A stretch of 64,000 nucleotides of DNA, taken from positions 682,001-746,000 of the forward strand of contig NZ_CP097322.1 in NCBI RefSeq assembly GCF_023515955.1, given 5' to 3'. The notes beneath the pieces are model-generated. The model saw only the letters and a program-made list of their open reading frames with translations, was not told where the DNA came from and ran no database searches. Shown one piece after another: positions 1 through 11,300 of this stretch. The stretch's first letter is position 1; each line of letters opens with the position of its first letter. A program made the position numbers and the translations under genes. Origin of the DNA: Streptomyces sp. RerS4 (lineage in GTDB: Bacteria; Actinomycetota; Actinomycetes; Streptomycetales; Streptomycetaceae).

Positions 1-3000
1 GTCGTTCACGGTGCCGCCCTCGAAGAAGGCACGGGCGGGCACGTCGACTTCGAACTCGGCCCGCAGCCGGGCCACGATCTGCGCGGCGAGGAGCGAGTGT
101 CCGCCGAGTCCGAGGAAGTCGTCGTGGACGCCGACCCGGTCGATGCCGAGCATCTCGCCGTAGATCTCGGCGAGCCTCTCCTCGGTCGGGGTGCGCGGAG
201 CGACGTAGGCGGTGGCGAGGTCGGGGCGGGGCAGTGCGACCGCCTGGGGCCGTGCCCCGGCGGTTTCGTCCGCGAGGCGGAGGGTCCCGTCCGTGACGGA
301 GGCGGAGGATCGGGCCACCACCGCCCGGCCCGCCGGCGCGTCGAGCAGGGCCGAGAAGGCGCGCGCGCCCTGCTCGGGCGTGAGGGCCCCGGCGAGCATG
401 CGTTCCTGCAACGCCTTGAGGTCGGTGGGAACTTCGGCCTGACTGGCCATGCCGACCTCGGCCCACATGTCCCAGTCGACGGCGATCGCGTGGCGTCCGC
501 CGGCCGCCTCGGCCTCGGCCGCGGCCGCGAGGTAGGCGTTGGCCGCCGCGTAGTCCGCCTGACCGTAGGTGGGTACGACGGTGGCGAGCGAGGAGCAGAC
601 GAGGAGCGTCCGGGCCTCTTCGGGGCGCAGGGCGGCGAGGAGGTTCCGCGTGCCGGTCACCTTGGGGCCGAACACGGCGCGTGCGTCCTGGTCGTCGCGC
701 AGGGCGACGGAGCCGCCGCCGGGCACACCGGCCGCGTGCACGACGCCGTCGATGGGGCCGAAGGCGGCGCGGACCTCGTCCAGGGCTCCGCTCAGGGAGC
801 CGGCGTCGGTGACGTCGGCCCGCAGTGCGAGGACCTCGGTCCCGGTCACGCGCAGTTCCCGCAGCAGTGCGGCGGCCGGTCCGCCGTCGTCGCCGTCGGG
901 GACGTGCCGGCCCAGCAGGGCCAGCCGGACGCCGGGCACGCGCGCCAGGCGGGTGGCGAGGGTCCGTCCGATGCCACCGAGACCGCCGGTGATGACCCAG
1001 GTGCCGGCCTCGGGGAGGCGGTCGGCCGAGTCGGGCACGGGACGCTCGACGGCCTCGACGGTACGGGCCAGCAGGTCGTCGCCGCGCAGGGCGAGGAGCC
1101 GGGCGGGCGCCGCCAGCACGGCGTTCAGCACGGCTTCGGCGCGGGACGCGTCCAGCGCGCCGCCGACCTCCAGGTCGACCTGGGAGCAGCGCAGGTTCGC
1201 GTATTCCTCGGGGAGGACCTGGACGGGGCCGCTGAGCATGGCGGCCGCGGGGTCGGGGCGCTCTTCGGCGGTGGTGCGGAACGCGCCGCGGGTCAGTACG
1301 CCGAGGCGCACCTCGTTGACGACGCTCTCGTCGGCCATGGCGCGGGCGAGTCGCACCAGACCGAAGTAGCAGGCGGTCTCGTCGGGGGCGGCGGCCGCGG
1401 TGTCGTGCCCGGTGCCGAGGCCCCAGGCGTAGAGCACGGCGGTGGGCGTGCGGACCAGCGCCCGCAGGTCGGCGAGGAGCTTGGCGTACTGCGCCGGGTC
1501 GGCCGGGTCGAGTTCGTAGACGCCGCGCCGGACGCGTCGGTACGCGGTGCCGGGCAGCACGACCGTGACGATCTGGCCGCGTGCCGTCAGCAGGTCGACG
1601 ACCGGCTGGGCCGCGCCCTCCGGATCCATCAGGACGAGCCAGGTCCGGCGTCGGCCGGAGAGCTGGTCGACGGGCTCGCCGGCGGTGGCCGCCGGACGCC
1701 AGACGTGCGTGGCGTGCACGGCGTCGGCCGTGTCCCCCGGTACGTGGCCCGCGGGCCGGTGAGCGGGCGTCGGATCGGCGGACGGGGTCTGCGTGAGGGG
1801 TTCGATCCAGTGGTGCCGGTGCTCGAAGGGGTAGCCGGGCAGGCCGGTCACCCGTGCGCCGGGAGCGGCGGGTTCCCACGCGACGTGGGCGCCGTGGGCC
1901 CACAGCCCGGCCAGCGACAGTGCCGCGGCGGCGGGCTCGTCCTCGGGGCCTCGACGGCCCCGGGAGGGCAGCGGCGGTGGGGCGAGCCGTGTTTTTCCGC
2001 CGTTCGCGGAACGGACCGACCGCACCAGGTCGGTGAGGACGCTTCCGGGGCCGTTCTCCACGAGGACGAGACCTTCGTCCAGCGTGGTCAGGGTGTCGAG
2101 ACCCCGGTCGAAGCGGACCGGCTCGCGCATCTGCCGGGCCCAGTAGGCGGGGTCGCAGGCCAGTTCCGCGGTGATCCGGTCACCGGTCACCCCGGAGACG
2201 AACGGCACGGCGGGCGCCTGGCGCGCGGCGCCCGCGACCTCCTCGGCGAAGCGTGCGGCGGCCTCGTCGCACAAGGCACTGTGGAACGCCCGGTCGACCG
2301 GCAGCCGCAGCGGGCGCAGACCGCGTCCTTCGAGGTCGGCGTGGGCTCGGTCGACGACGTCGGCCGGGCCGGACAGCACGGTGGCCGCCGGGCCGTTGAC
2401 CGCGGCGAGGTCGAGCCCGTACCGGGCGGCCGCCTCGATGGCGTCGGCCTCGCCGAGCGGCACCGCGAGCATGCCCCCGACCGCCGTCTCCTCCATGAGT
2501 CGACCGCGCACGGCGGCCAGCCGCAGGGCTTCGGGCAGCGCGAAGACACCGGACAGCGCGGCGGCGGTGAACTCGCCGAGGCTGTGGCCGAGCAGTGCCG
2601 TGGGACGTACGCCCCAGTGTTCCCACAGACGGGCGAGGGCGTACCCGATGGCGACGACGGCGGGCTGCAGCAGGGACGTGCGCCGCAGTTCCTCCTGGTC
2701 GCCGGAGCGCAGCAGGGTGGTCAGGTCCTGTCCGAGGTGCGGCCTCAGGTGCTCGGCGCATTCGTCCAGCGCGGCCCGGAAGACCGGGTGCGCGTCATAC
2801 AGGCCCACTGCCATGCCCGGAAGTTGGGTGCCCTGTCCGGGCAGCAGGAACGCCACGGGCGCGTCGACGCGGTCGGTGCGGGCCTCCACGGTGTCGCGGC
2901 GTCCGCCGTTGCGCAGCGCGGTGACGGCTTCGGCGGTGTCGCGGGCGAGGACGACCCGTCGGTGGTCCAGGCGGCGGCGTCCGGCGCGCAGGGTGCGGGC

Positions 3001-4509
3001 CACGTCGGCGAGCGGGACGTCCGGATGCGCGTCGAGGTGTGCGGCGAGCCGCTCGGCGGCGGCCGCCAAGGCGGTGGAGGTGCGGGCCGACAGCGGCAGC
3101 GGGACCGGGAGCGCGGTCTTCTCCTGCGTGCCGTGGCCGTCGACGGGGCCGGCGACCGGGTGCGGCGCCTCCTCCAGGACCACGTGGGCGTTGGTGCCGC
3201 CGATGCCGAACGCGCTGACGGCCGCTCGGCGGGGTCCGTCGACGGCCGGCCACTCGGTGGGCCGGTCGGGGACGAAGAACGGTGTCGCGTTCAGGTCGGA
3301 GGCCGGGGTGTCGCCGTCGGCGTGCAGGGTGGCGGGTATCCGGCCGTGACGCAGGGCCTGGACGGCGCTGATGAAGCCGGTGATGCCGGCCGCGGTGTCC
3401 AGGTGGCCCAGGCGGGACTTCACCGAGCCGAGCGCGCACCAGGCAGTGGTGTCCGTACCGGGGTCGGCGGCCCGGTAGGCGGTGGTGAGCGCCTCGATCT
3501 CGATCGGGTCGCCGAGCGCCGTGCCCGTGCCGTGGCCCTCCACATATCCGATGGAGCGCGGTGAGACGTCGGCGACCGACAGCGCCTCGCGGATCACGGC
3601 CGCCTGGCCGGTGACGCCGGGGGCGGTGTAACCCGCCTTGGCGGCGCCGTCGTTGTTGACGGCCGAGCCGAGGATCACGGCGTGGATCCGGTCGCCGTCG
3701 GCGAGGGCGTCGGCCAGCCGCTTGAGGACGACGACACCCGCGCCGTTGCCGAACACCGTGCCGTTGGCGCCGGCGCCGTAGGGGCGGCAGTGGCCGTCGG
3801 GCGACTCGATGCCCCCGTCGACGGGCAGGTAGCCGGAGCGGTGCGGCACGGTGACGGTGACACCGCCCGCCAGGGCGAGGTCGCACTCCTGCGTGAGGAG
3901 GCTCTGTGCGGCCATGTGCACCGCGACGAGCGAGGTCGAGCAGGCGGTCTGGACGCTGACGGCCGCTCCGCGCAGGTTCAGCTTGTACGCGGCCCGACCG
4001 GCCAACTGGTCGGGCTGGTTGCCCTGGAAGAGCAGGGGGACGCCCAGCTTGGCGCGCAGATCGGTGCGGGGCAGCAGATTGTGGATGAGGTACGTGCTCA
4101 GCAGCGATCCGGCGTAGACCGCCACGGGCCCCGGGGCCCTGTCCGGGTCGCAGCCGGCGTCCTCCAGCGCCGCCCAAGCGCATTCGAGGAAGATGCGCTG
4201 CTGGGGGTCGATGACCGAGGCTTCCAGGGCGTTGTAGCCGAAGAGCTGGGAGTCGAACCCGGCGATGTCCCGCAGGACGCCCTTGGCGGGTACGTAGCCG
4301 GGGGCCGCCGCGTCGGCCTGCGGCACGCCGGAGGCGCGCAGTTCCTCGGGGGTGAACCGGGAGATCGCCTCGGCCCCGCTCTCCAGCAGGTCCCACAGTT
4401 CGTCGGGCGACTCGGCTCCGGGAAACCGCCCCGCCATGCCGATGACGGCGATCCGCCCGTCGGTGTCGACCCGGTCGTCCCCGTCCGGGTGACGTGGCTG
4501 TGCGTTCAA
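1..4509 (-). CDS. Modular type I polyketide synthase, KS-AT-KR-PCP (3' end outside window)
   Basis: Extends a carrier-bound chain by one ketide and reduces the new keto group to a hydroxyl. 1503 codons are visible and the reading frame is still open at base 1. Domains: KS about residues 18-450 (active-site TACSTS, HGTGT, and KSRLGH with the second His); AT about 550-830 (GQGTQ, GHSLGE about 640, RAFHS, close to the HAFH motif of malonyl-specific ATs); a KR structural half, then the KR catalytic half about 1165-1340 (TGGLGGIG, then Ser, Tyr and Asn in SSLATVV...YGQADYAAANAY); carrier domain with GGHSLLA near 1471. There is no DH or ER. The carrier resembles an NRPS PCP, as in hybrid lines. Start is TTG at 4509, preceded by GGAGAA; it places GRIAVIGMAGRFPG right at the N-terminus. 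It is the last visible gene of the leftward operon, 72 nt after the hydroxylase gene. More domains or genes may follow to the left. Confidence 0.93.
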   Translation of the reverse strand, partial: MNAQPRHPDGDDRVDTDGRIAVIGMAGRFPGAESPDELWDLLESGAEAISRFTPEELRASGVPQADAAAPGYVPAKGVLRDIAGFDSQLFGYNALEASVIDPQQRIFLECAWAALEDAGCDPDRAPGPVAVYAGSLLSTYLIHNLLPRTDLRAKLGVPLLFQGNQPDQLAGRAAYKLNLRGAAVSVQTACSTSLVAVHMAAQSLLTQECDLALAGGVTVTVPHRSGYLPVDGGIESPDGHCRPYGAGANGTVFGNGAGVVVLKRLADALADGDRIHAVILGSAVNNDGAAKAGYTAPGVTGQAAVIREALSVADVSPRSIGYVEGHGTGTALGDPIEIEALTTAYRAADPGTDTTAWCALGSVKSRLGHLDTAAGITGFISAVQALRHGRIPATLHADGDTPASDLNATPFFVPDRPTEWPAVDGPRRAAVSAFGIGGTNAHVVLEEAPHPVAGPVDGHGTQEKTALPVPLPLSARTSTALAAAAERLAAHLDAHPDVPLADVARTLRAGRRRLDHRRVVLARDTAEAVTALRNGGRRDTVEARTDRVDAPVAFLLPGQGTQLPGMAVGLYDAHPVFRAALDECAEHLRPHLGQDLTTLLRSGDQEELRRTSLLQPAVVAIGYALARLWEHWGVRPTALLGHSLGEFTAAALSGVFALPEALRLAAVRGRLMEETAVGGMLAVPLGEADAIEAAARYGLDLAAVNGPAATVLSGPADVVDRAHADLEGRGLRPLRLPVDRAFHSALCDEAAARFAEEVAGAARQAPAVPFVSGVTGDRITAELACDPAYWARQMREPVRFDRGLDTLTTLDEGLVLVENGPGSVLTDLVRSVRSANGGKTRLAPPPLPSRGRRGPEDEPAAAALSLAGLWAHGAHVAWEPAAPGARVTGLPGYPFEHRHHWIEPLTQTPSADPTPAHRPAGHVPGDTADAVHATHVWRPAATAGEPVDQLSGRRRTWLVLMDPEGAAQPVVDLLTARGQIVTVVLPGTAYRRVRRGVYELDPADPAQYAKLLADLRALVRTPTAVLYAWGLGTGHDTAAAAPDETACYFGLVRLARAMADESVVNEVRLGVLTRGAFRTTAEERPDPAAAMLSGPVQVLPEEYANLRCSQVDLEVGGALDASRAEAVLNAVLAAPARLLALRGDDLLARTVEAVERPVPDSADRLPEAGTWVITGGLGGIGRTLATRLARVPGVRLALLGRHVPDGDDGGPAAALLRELRVTGTEVLALRADVTDAGSLSGALDEVRAAFGPIDGVVHAAGVPGGGSVALRDDQDARAVFGPKVTGTRNLLAALRPEEARTLLVCSSLATVVPTYGQADYAAANAYLAAAAEAEAAGGRHAIAVDWDMWAEVGMASQAEVPTDLKALQERMLAGALTPEQGARAFSALLDAPAGRAVVARSSASVTDGTLRLADETAGARPQAVALPRPDLATAYVAPRTPTEERLAEIYGEMLGIDRVGVHDDFLGLGGHSLLAAQIVARLRAEFEVDVPARAFFEGGTVND

Positions 4510-4581
4510 GATGTTCTCCGTTGGTGGCTCGGTGCGGTCCTGCGCGTCGGCGGGCGGGGGCGGCGTTGATCCGTCCGGGGG

Positions 4582-5319
4582 TCAGACCGCCATCAGGTAG
4601 CTCTGGAAGCGCGGCATCAGGTGTTCGAGGGCCCGGACCTCGGTGGCGGTGAGGTCCGGGTGCCAGACGTCCCACAGGAGGACGGCTCGCTGCCGGCTGC
4701 CCCGGTTCCACGCCTCGTGGATGAAGCTGTCGTCGAAGAGGATGACCTTGCCCTCCTCCCAACCGCGTTCGTCGTCGCCCACCTTGATGGCACAGCCGGG
4801 CGGGACGACAAGCGGCAGGTGGGCGGTGAGCAGCAGGTTCACGCCTCCCGTGTGCGGCGTGATGTGGACGCCGGGGTTGAGGACGGTGAACATGCCGTCG
4901 CGCGGGCCGTGGGGGGTCGTGCCGAGCACCTCGCAGGTCTTCGGGCAGCGCTCCCGGGCCTCGTCGCGCCAGGCGCCGTCGCGGTAGATCTGGTAGGTGT
5001 CCCAGCCCTGCCAGCCGAGTTCCTTGGTGTAGAGGTCCTCGTAGGGGGCGAACCGGGCCTCTGCCTCGCGCAGCGCGAGGAACTCGGCCTTGATCTCCTC
5101 GTAGGCGGCCTCCATCTCCGTCACCCAGGGCTGCGCCGCGGCGTCGTGCCACGGCAGGGCGCTGATCTCGGGGAAGAAGAGCCGGGTGGGCTCCTGGTCG
5201 TCGTGGAGGTATTCGGGGGTCCGCTCGCCGACCAGGATGGCCAGGCATTCCTCGACCCGGTCGAGCCCTTCGGAGCCCACCGCGTTCCGCAGCTCCGTCA
5301 TCACGCTCTGCACGTCCAT
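4582..5319 (-). CDS. Aspartyl/asparaginyl beta-hydroxylase-like Fe(II)/2-oxoglutarate dioxygenase
   Basis: Predicted cytoplasmic non-haem iron dioxygenase of the AspH family (PF05118), 245 aa. The C-terminal half carries the family signature: NPGVHITPHTGG (ligand His about 156), a basic and hydrophobic stretch, then DDSFIHEAWN (second ligand His about 201) and an Arg about 211 expected to hold 2-oxoglutarate. AspH enzymes often lack the third acidic iron ligand, and none is obvious here. The N-terminal 100 residues are unassigned. ATG at 5319 follows an AGGGAGAG ribosome site and lies 1 nt beyond the NRPS stop codon, so it is translationally linked to the NRPS. By family and context it should beta-hydroxylate an Asp, Asn or similar residue, free or bound to a PCP. 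The substrate is inference. Confidence 0.9.
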   Translation of the reverse strand: MDVQSVMTELRNAVGSEGLDRVEECLAILVGERTPEYLHDDQEPTRLFFPEISALPWHDAAAQPWVTEMEAAYEEIKAEFLALREAEARFAPYEDLYTKELGWQGWDTYQIYRDGAWRDEARERCPKTCEVLGTTPHGPRDGMFTVLNPGVHITPHTGGVNLLLTAHLPLVVPPGCAIKVGDDERGWEEGKVILFDDSFIHEAWNRGSRQRAVLLWDVWHPDLTATEVRALEHLMPRFQSYLMAV

Positions 5320-5320
5320 G

Positions 5321-8300
5321 TCACTCTCTCCCTGTCGGTACGTTGAACTGTTCGGCCCGGTCGCGAGATCGGGCCCGGACGGCGGCCCGTCGGCGTCCGG
5401 CACGCGCGGCGACGTCGTCGGGGCCGGCGGGTCCGTGGTGGCCGGGGGCGTGCGGCGCGTCGGCCGCGGTGTCGGTGCGCAGGCCGGCGACGAATTCGGC
5501 GATCGTGGGCCTGGCGAAGACGTCCACGAGCCGCACCTCGCGGCCGAGGCGGCGGCCGAGGTCGACCTGGAGCCGGGCCGCCAGCAGTGAGTTGCCGCCC
5601 GCTTCGAAGAAGTTCGTGTGACGGCCGACGGGCCGGTCGGCGCCCAGCACCTGTCGCCACGCCTCGGCGACGAGTTGCTCCGGGCCTTCGCGTGGCGGCG
5701 CCGCGCTGTGCGGGGCGTCCGTGCGCGGGGCGGGGAGCCGGGCGCGGTCCCGCTTGTTGGTGCGGGTGCGGGGCAGCGCGTCCAGCAGCACGACGCTCTC
5801 GGGCACGACCGAGGCCGGCAACCGTTCGGCGAGGTGGGCGCGGAGGTCGTCTCCGGTGACGGCACCGTCCACGACCGCGTAGGCGAGGAGCCGGGGCGCG
5901 GTGGGGGTGCCGTGCAGGGCCGCGGCGGCCTCGCGGACCGACGGGTGCCCTTGGAGGAGTGCCTCGATCTCCTCCAGTTCGACGCGGTTGCCGTGGATCT
6001 TGACCAGGCTGCCGGTGCGGCCGGTGAAGGCGAGTTCCCCGTCGGGCAGGAACCGGCCGAGGTCCCCGGTGCGGTACAGCGTTCCGCCGGGCCGCCACGG
6101 GTCGGGCACGTAGGCCTTGGCGCTCTCCTCGGGCCGACGGTGGTAGGCCCCGGCGAGGAAGTCGCTGCGCAGGTGGATCTCGCCGACCACGCCGACCGGG
6201 CAGGGCCGGCCGCGGTGGTCGAGGACGAGGGCCTCCCGGCCCGCGAGGGGCCGGCCGATGGGTACGGAAGGCGCGAACTCCTCCCCCGGTTCCAGCTCGC
6301 GGTGGGTGGCGAGTACGCATTCGGTGGGCCCGTACAGGTTGTGCAGACGGGGCCGGACGGTCCGGCCGGCCCAGGCGGCGGCGAGCGAGGGCGGCAGCAC
6401 TTCGCCCGCGAGCAGGACGTGTTCCAGGTGGGGCAGTTCGGCCCGGCCGCGGTCCAGCGCCTCGGTGAGCACGGCGAAGAAGCCGGGCACGGTCTGGATC
6501 TGGGTGATCCGCTCGGCCCCGAGCCAGGCGGCCATGGCCACCGGGTCCCGGCGGGTCTCGTCCGGCGGTACGCACAGGGTGGCGCCGTGGCAAAGGGCCG
6601 CGAACACCTCGGTGTAGGCGGCGTCGTAGGTGAACGGCGCCCACTGGGCGATACGGCTGCGGGGGCCGATGCCGAACCGTTCTCCCTGCCAGTCGGCGAA
6701 CTGTGCGAGCGACGCGTGCGGCAGCGCGATTCCCTTGGGGGTTCCGGTGGATCCGGAGGTGTACACCAGGCAGAGGGCGTCGTCCCCGGTGACCGGCGCG
6801 GAGGGGACCGGCGGATGCGCGCCGGCGTCCGGCTCGTCGGACGGGAGCGGCTCGACGGGAACGCCGGCGAAACGGCCGGCGACCGGGTCCCACAGTCCGG
6901 GCAGACGTGTCAGGCACCGCTCGTCGGCCAGTACGCACAGCGGCTCGGCGTCCGTGATCACGGCCCGCAGCCGAAGTTCGGGGCTGTCCGGGTCCAGGAC
7001 CGCGAAGGCGGCCCCCGTCTTGGCCACCGCCAGGACCGCCGCGGTCTGCGCGATGCCGGTGGGCAGCAGGACCGAGACGAAACGGCCCGGTGCGGCGCCG
7101 AGGCGCAGCAGCCGCGCGGCGATCCGGTCGCTCCAGGCGTCGAGCGCCGCGTAGGTGACGCTCTGTCCGCCGTGGCGGACGGCGACCGCGCCGGGCCCCG
7201 CCGCCGCCTGCGCGCGGAAGAGTTCATGGACGGGCGTGGCGTACGCCGCGCGTGCGGCGCCGGCGGGACGGGCGGGCCGGGGTGACGGCGTCTCCTCTTC
7301 CGCCGGGTCGAGGGGGGCGAGGGCGGCTGCGGCCTCGGGGTCGTCCAGTGCGGCGCGCAGCAGGGTCTCCAGATGGCGCGCGAAGCGGCCCGCCGATGTC
7401 CGGGTGAACCGCCCGGAGGCGTACTCCAGCACGCCCTCCATGCGATCGGGGTGATCCTCCAGGGCGAGCGTCAGGTCGTACTTGGCTGTGCGGGTCGGCA
7501 CGGGCCGCAGGTCGCCGCTGGCCTCGCCGAGCCGGATCCGGGCCGGCAGGGCTTCCTGGAGCACGAGTGTGGCCTGGGCGAGGGCGGGCCGGCCGGGATC
7601 GCGTGCGATGCCGAGGGCGTCCACGAGTCGGTCGAGCGGTACCAGCGGCCGGTCGAGGTCGTCGGCGAGCCGCCGTGCGGTCCGGCGGGCGAGTTCCCCG
7701 AACGAGGGGCTCCCGGCGAGGTCGACGCGGACCGGCAGGCTGTTCACGAGGGAGCCGATCAGGCCCTCCAGCTCCGGTGCACCCCGGTTGGCGGCGGGCA
7801 CGCCGACGATGACGTCGTCCGTGCCGGCGTAGCGCCCCAGCAGGGAGGCGTAGACGGTGAGCAGCACCGAGAAGGGGGTGACCCGAAGCCGAGCGGCGGT
7901 GGCGCGCAGGCGAGCGGTGAGGTCCGGCGGCAGGACGACGGGCACGGTGTCCCCGGTGCCCGGCGGGCATGGACCGGCATCGGGATCGACCGGCAGGTCG
8001 AGGACCCCGCAGTGGCCGTCGAGACGGGTGCGCCAGTAGGCGAGCTGCGCGTCGCGGATCGTGACGGCCGCGGGGGCGGCCGCGGCTGCGGCGTGGCCGA
8101 GGAACTCCCGGGCAAGGGGCGGCAGGGGGCTGCCCGTGCCGGTGTGCAGCGCATGGAGCGCCGCGAGCTCACGGACCGCCACGGTGATCGACCAGCCGTC
8201 GACCGCGATGTGGTGGGCGGTGAACAGCAGCACGGAGGTGTCGGACGCGCGCAGGAGCGTGACGCGCAGCAGCGGCCCTTCGGCGAGATCGAAGGGGCGC

Positions 8301-11300
8301 GTGGCCTCGTCGGCGGTGGCGGAGTCCAGCCATGAGCGGGTCGCGTCGCCGCCCTGTGCTTCGGTCTCCTCCGGCACGTCGAGCACGGTGGGGCGGACGC
8401 GGTCGGCGGGCAGGCGGACGAGGACGGGGCCCTCGTCGGCGAGGTGGCAGCGGGTCGCCAGTACCGGGTGGCGGGTCACCAGTTCGCGCAGGGCCCGCGC
8501 GAGGGCATCGGCGTCGACCGGGCCGTCGAGACGGGCGGCGGCGGCCAGGTTGTACGCGGCGGAGTCCGGCACGAGGCTCTGGGTGAGCCACAGTTGCCGC
8601 TGCTGGTCGGTCAGGGGTACCGGGTCCTGCGGCACCGGTACGGGCGCCGGGGGCGCGGTGTCCGCCGCCCCGGGCCGGGGTCCGGTGGACGGGCGGGCGC
8701 TCAGGGCCCGGGGGGTGGGGTCGGCGTAGAAGTCCGCGAGGGACGGTGCGTGGCCGAGTGCGTCGCGTACCCGGCCGAGGAGCCGGGTGGCGACGATGGA
8801 GTTGCCCCCGGAGAGGAAGAAGTCGTCGGTGACGCCCGGCGTGCCGGGGTCGACGCCCAGCAGGTCGGCCCAGAGGGCGATGACCGTTCGTTCGGCGTCG
8901 GTGGCGGGCGCGACCCGGTCGGCGGCGGCCGCCGTGTCGGGGAGGGTGCGGGCCGCTGTGCTCAGGGCGGGGCGGTCCACCTTGCCGCTGGTGTTGAGCG
9001 GGAGCTCGTCGAGCAGGGCGATGACGGAGGGCACGACCGCGGCCGGGAGCAGGGTGCGCAGGTGCCGGCGGAGGTCCGCGCCGAGGGCGTCCGCGTCCGC
9101 GGCGGTGCCCTCGGGCACGACGAACGCGACCGGCCGGGGCGTCCCGGGGCGTTGACCGTCGATGACGACGGCGGCGGCCCGCACCTGCCGGTGGCGCGTC
9201 AGCAGGGCTTCGATCTCGCCGAGTTCGATGCGGTGACCGAGTATCTTGACCTGCTGGTCGGCCCGGCCGAGGACGACGATGCGGCCGTCCGGTAGATAGC
9301 GTGCCAGGTCGCCCGTCCGGTAGACCGGGGCGTTGGCACCGCCCAGCGGGTCCGCACCCACCGGGTCGGGGACGAACGCGGCGGCGGTGAGGTCGGCCCG
9401 GTTCCAGTAGCCGGCGGTGACACCCGCCCCGCCGATGACCAGTTCACCGGCGGCGCCGACGGGTACCGGTCGGCCGTGGCGGTCGAGGATGTGGCAGTAG
9501 GTCCGGGCCACGGGGCGCCCGACGGTGACCGGCTCCCCCGGCAGGACGCGTCCGGCCGTCGACCAAATGGTGGTCTCGGTGGGGCCGTACAGGTTCCACA
9601 GCTCGCCACAGCGGTCCAGCAGCCGCTCGGCGAGCGCGGGGTCGAGGGCCTCACCGCCGCTGAGCGCCCGCAGCGTCGGCCGGCCCTGCCAGCCTCCGTC
9701 GACGAGGGCACGCCACAGGGAGGGCGTGGCCTGCATGACGGTGGCACCGGACCGGTCCAGCAGGGCGCCGAGCGCCTCGGGGTCGCGGACCGTGGCGTGC
9801 GGCGCGATCACGACCCGGGATCCCGCGACGAGCGGGGCGAACAGTTCAAGCACCGAGATGTCGAAGGTGAGGGAGGTGACGGCGACCAGGACGTCGTCCT
9901 CGCCCAGGCCCGGCTCGCGGACGATGCTGTGCAGCAGGTTCGCGACGCGGTCGTGCGGTACGGCCACGCCCTTCGGCCGGCCGGTGGAGCCGGAGGTGTA
10001 CATCAGGTACGCGAGCGCGTCGGCGGCGGGACCGTCCGGGGCCGGGACGTCGTCGCCACTGGACACGGCCAGCAGCTCCGCCGCGGCGGCGCACGGTACG
10101 GCGTGGTCCGGCGCCGGGGAGGCGGCCGGTCCGGTGACGAGCAGCCGGGCCCCGCTGTCCTCCAGGACGTACCGCACGCGTTCGTCCGGCATGGTCTCGT
10201 CGAGCGGGACGAGGACGGCTCCGGCCCGCCACAGTCCGACGACCAGCGCGAGGAGTCCCGCGGCACGCGGCACCAGCAGTGCCACCCGGTCGCCGGGGCG
10301 AACGGCCCAACGGTCGGCGAGGCGCGCGGCGACGCGGTCGGCGGCGGCGTCCAGCTCCGCGCGGGTGACCGCCTCGTCACCGTGGAGGACCGCGGGCACG
10401 TCACCGGACCGGGCGGCCATGACGCGCAGGGCCTCGGGGACGGTGGACCAGTCGGGCCGCGTCCGGTCCGAGGCGTTGAACCCCGTCAGGACGCGCCGGG
10501 TCTGCTCGTCGCTCATCACGGGCAGCTCGGAGAGGCGTCGGCCGGGCTCGGCGACGGCTGCCTCCAGCAGGCACAGCAGTCCTTCGGCGATGCCCTGGAC
10601 GGTCTGCGGGGAGAGCAGCGCGGTGCGGTACTCCAGCTCGGCGTCGAGGTCTCCGGACGGCCGGGGCCGCAGGAACAGGGAGAGGTCGTACTTCGCGGTG
10701 CCGCTGTGCGCCGGGGCCGGCGTGGTCTCGACGCCCGGCAGGTGCAGGAGGGTCGTCGGTCCGCTGTGGAAGGCGTACATGAGCTGGAAGAGCGGGGACG
10801 GGCCGCCGCCCGCCGGGGCCAGGTCCTCGACGACCAGGTCGAAGGGCGTGTCCCGGTGCGCGAGGTCGCTCTTGAGGTGCTGCCGGGTCCGCCGCAGCGC
10901 TTCGTCGAAGGCGGGGTCGCCCGAGAGGTCGACGCGGTGGGCCACGACGTTGAGCAGGGGGCCGATCATGGCGCCCAGAGCGGGGCGGTTGCGGGTCGCG
11001 ACCGGCATGCCGACCACGAGGTCGTCCTGGCCGGTGTAGCGCTGGGCAACAGCGCAGAACGCGGTCAGCACCGCGGCGGGCAGGGTCGCGAGCCGCGTCC
11101 GGGCAAGGGAGCCGAGCCCGGCGACGAGGTCGGCGGGGATCACGAAACGGTGGACGGCTCCGGCGAGGGCGTCGGCGGGGCGCCCGGCGCCGGGTCCGTC
11201 GGCGGGCAGGCGCAGCACCGGGAGTTCCCCGGCGAGCCGCTCGCGCCAGTGGTCGAGGCCGTGGGCGGCGGCGGGGTCACTGCGCTGCCAGGTGGCGTAG

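Noticed and set aside
97..3564. Very long plus-strand open frame (1155 codons) opposite the PKS gene
   Set aside because: Gly/Arg/Val-rich translation without any domain; the minus strand encodes an unbroken KS-AT-KR-PCP. High GC content makes long antisense frames common.
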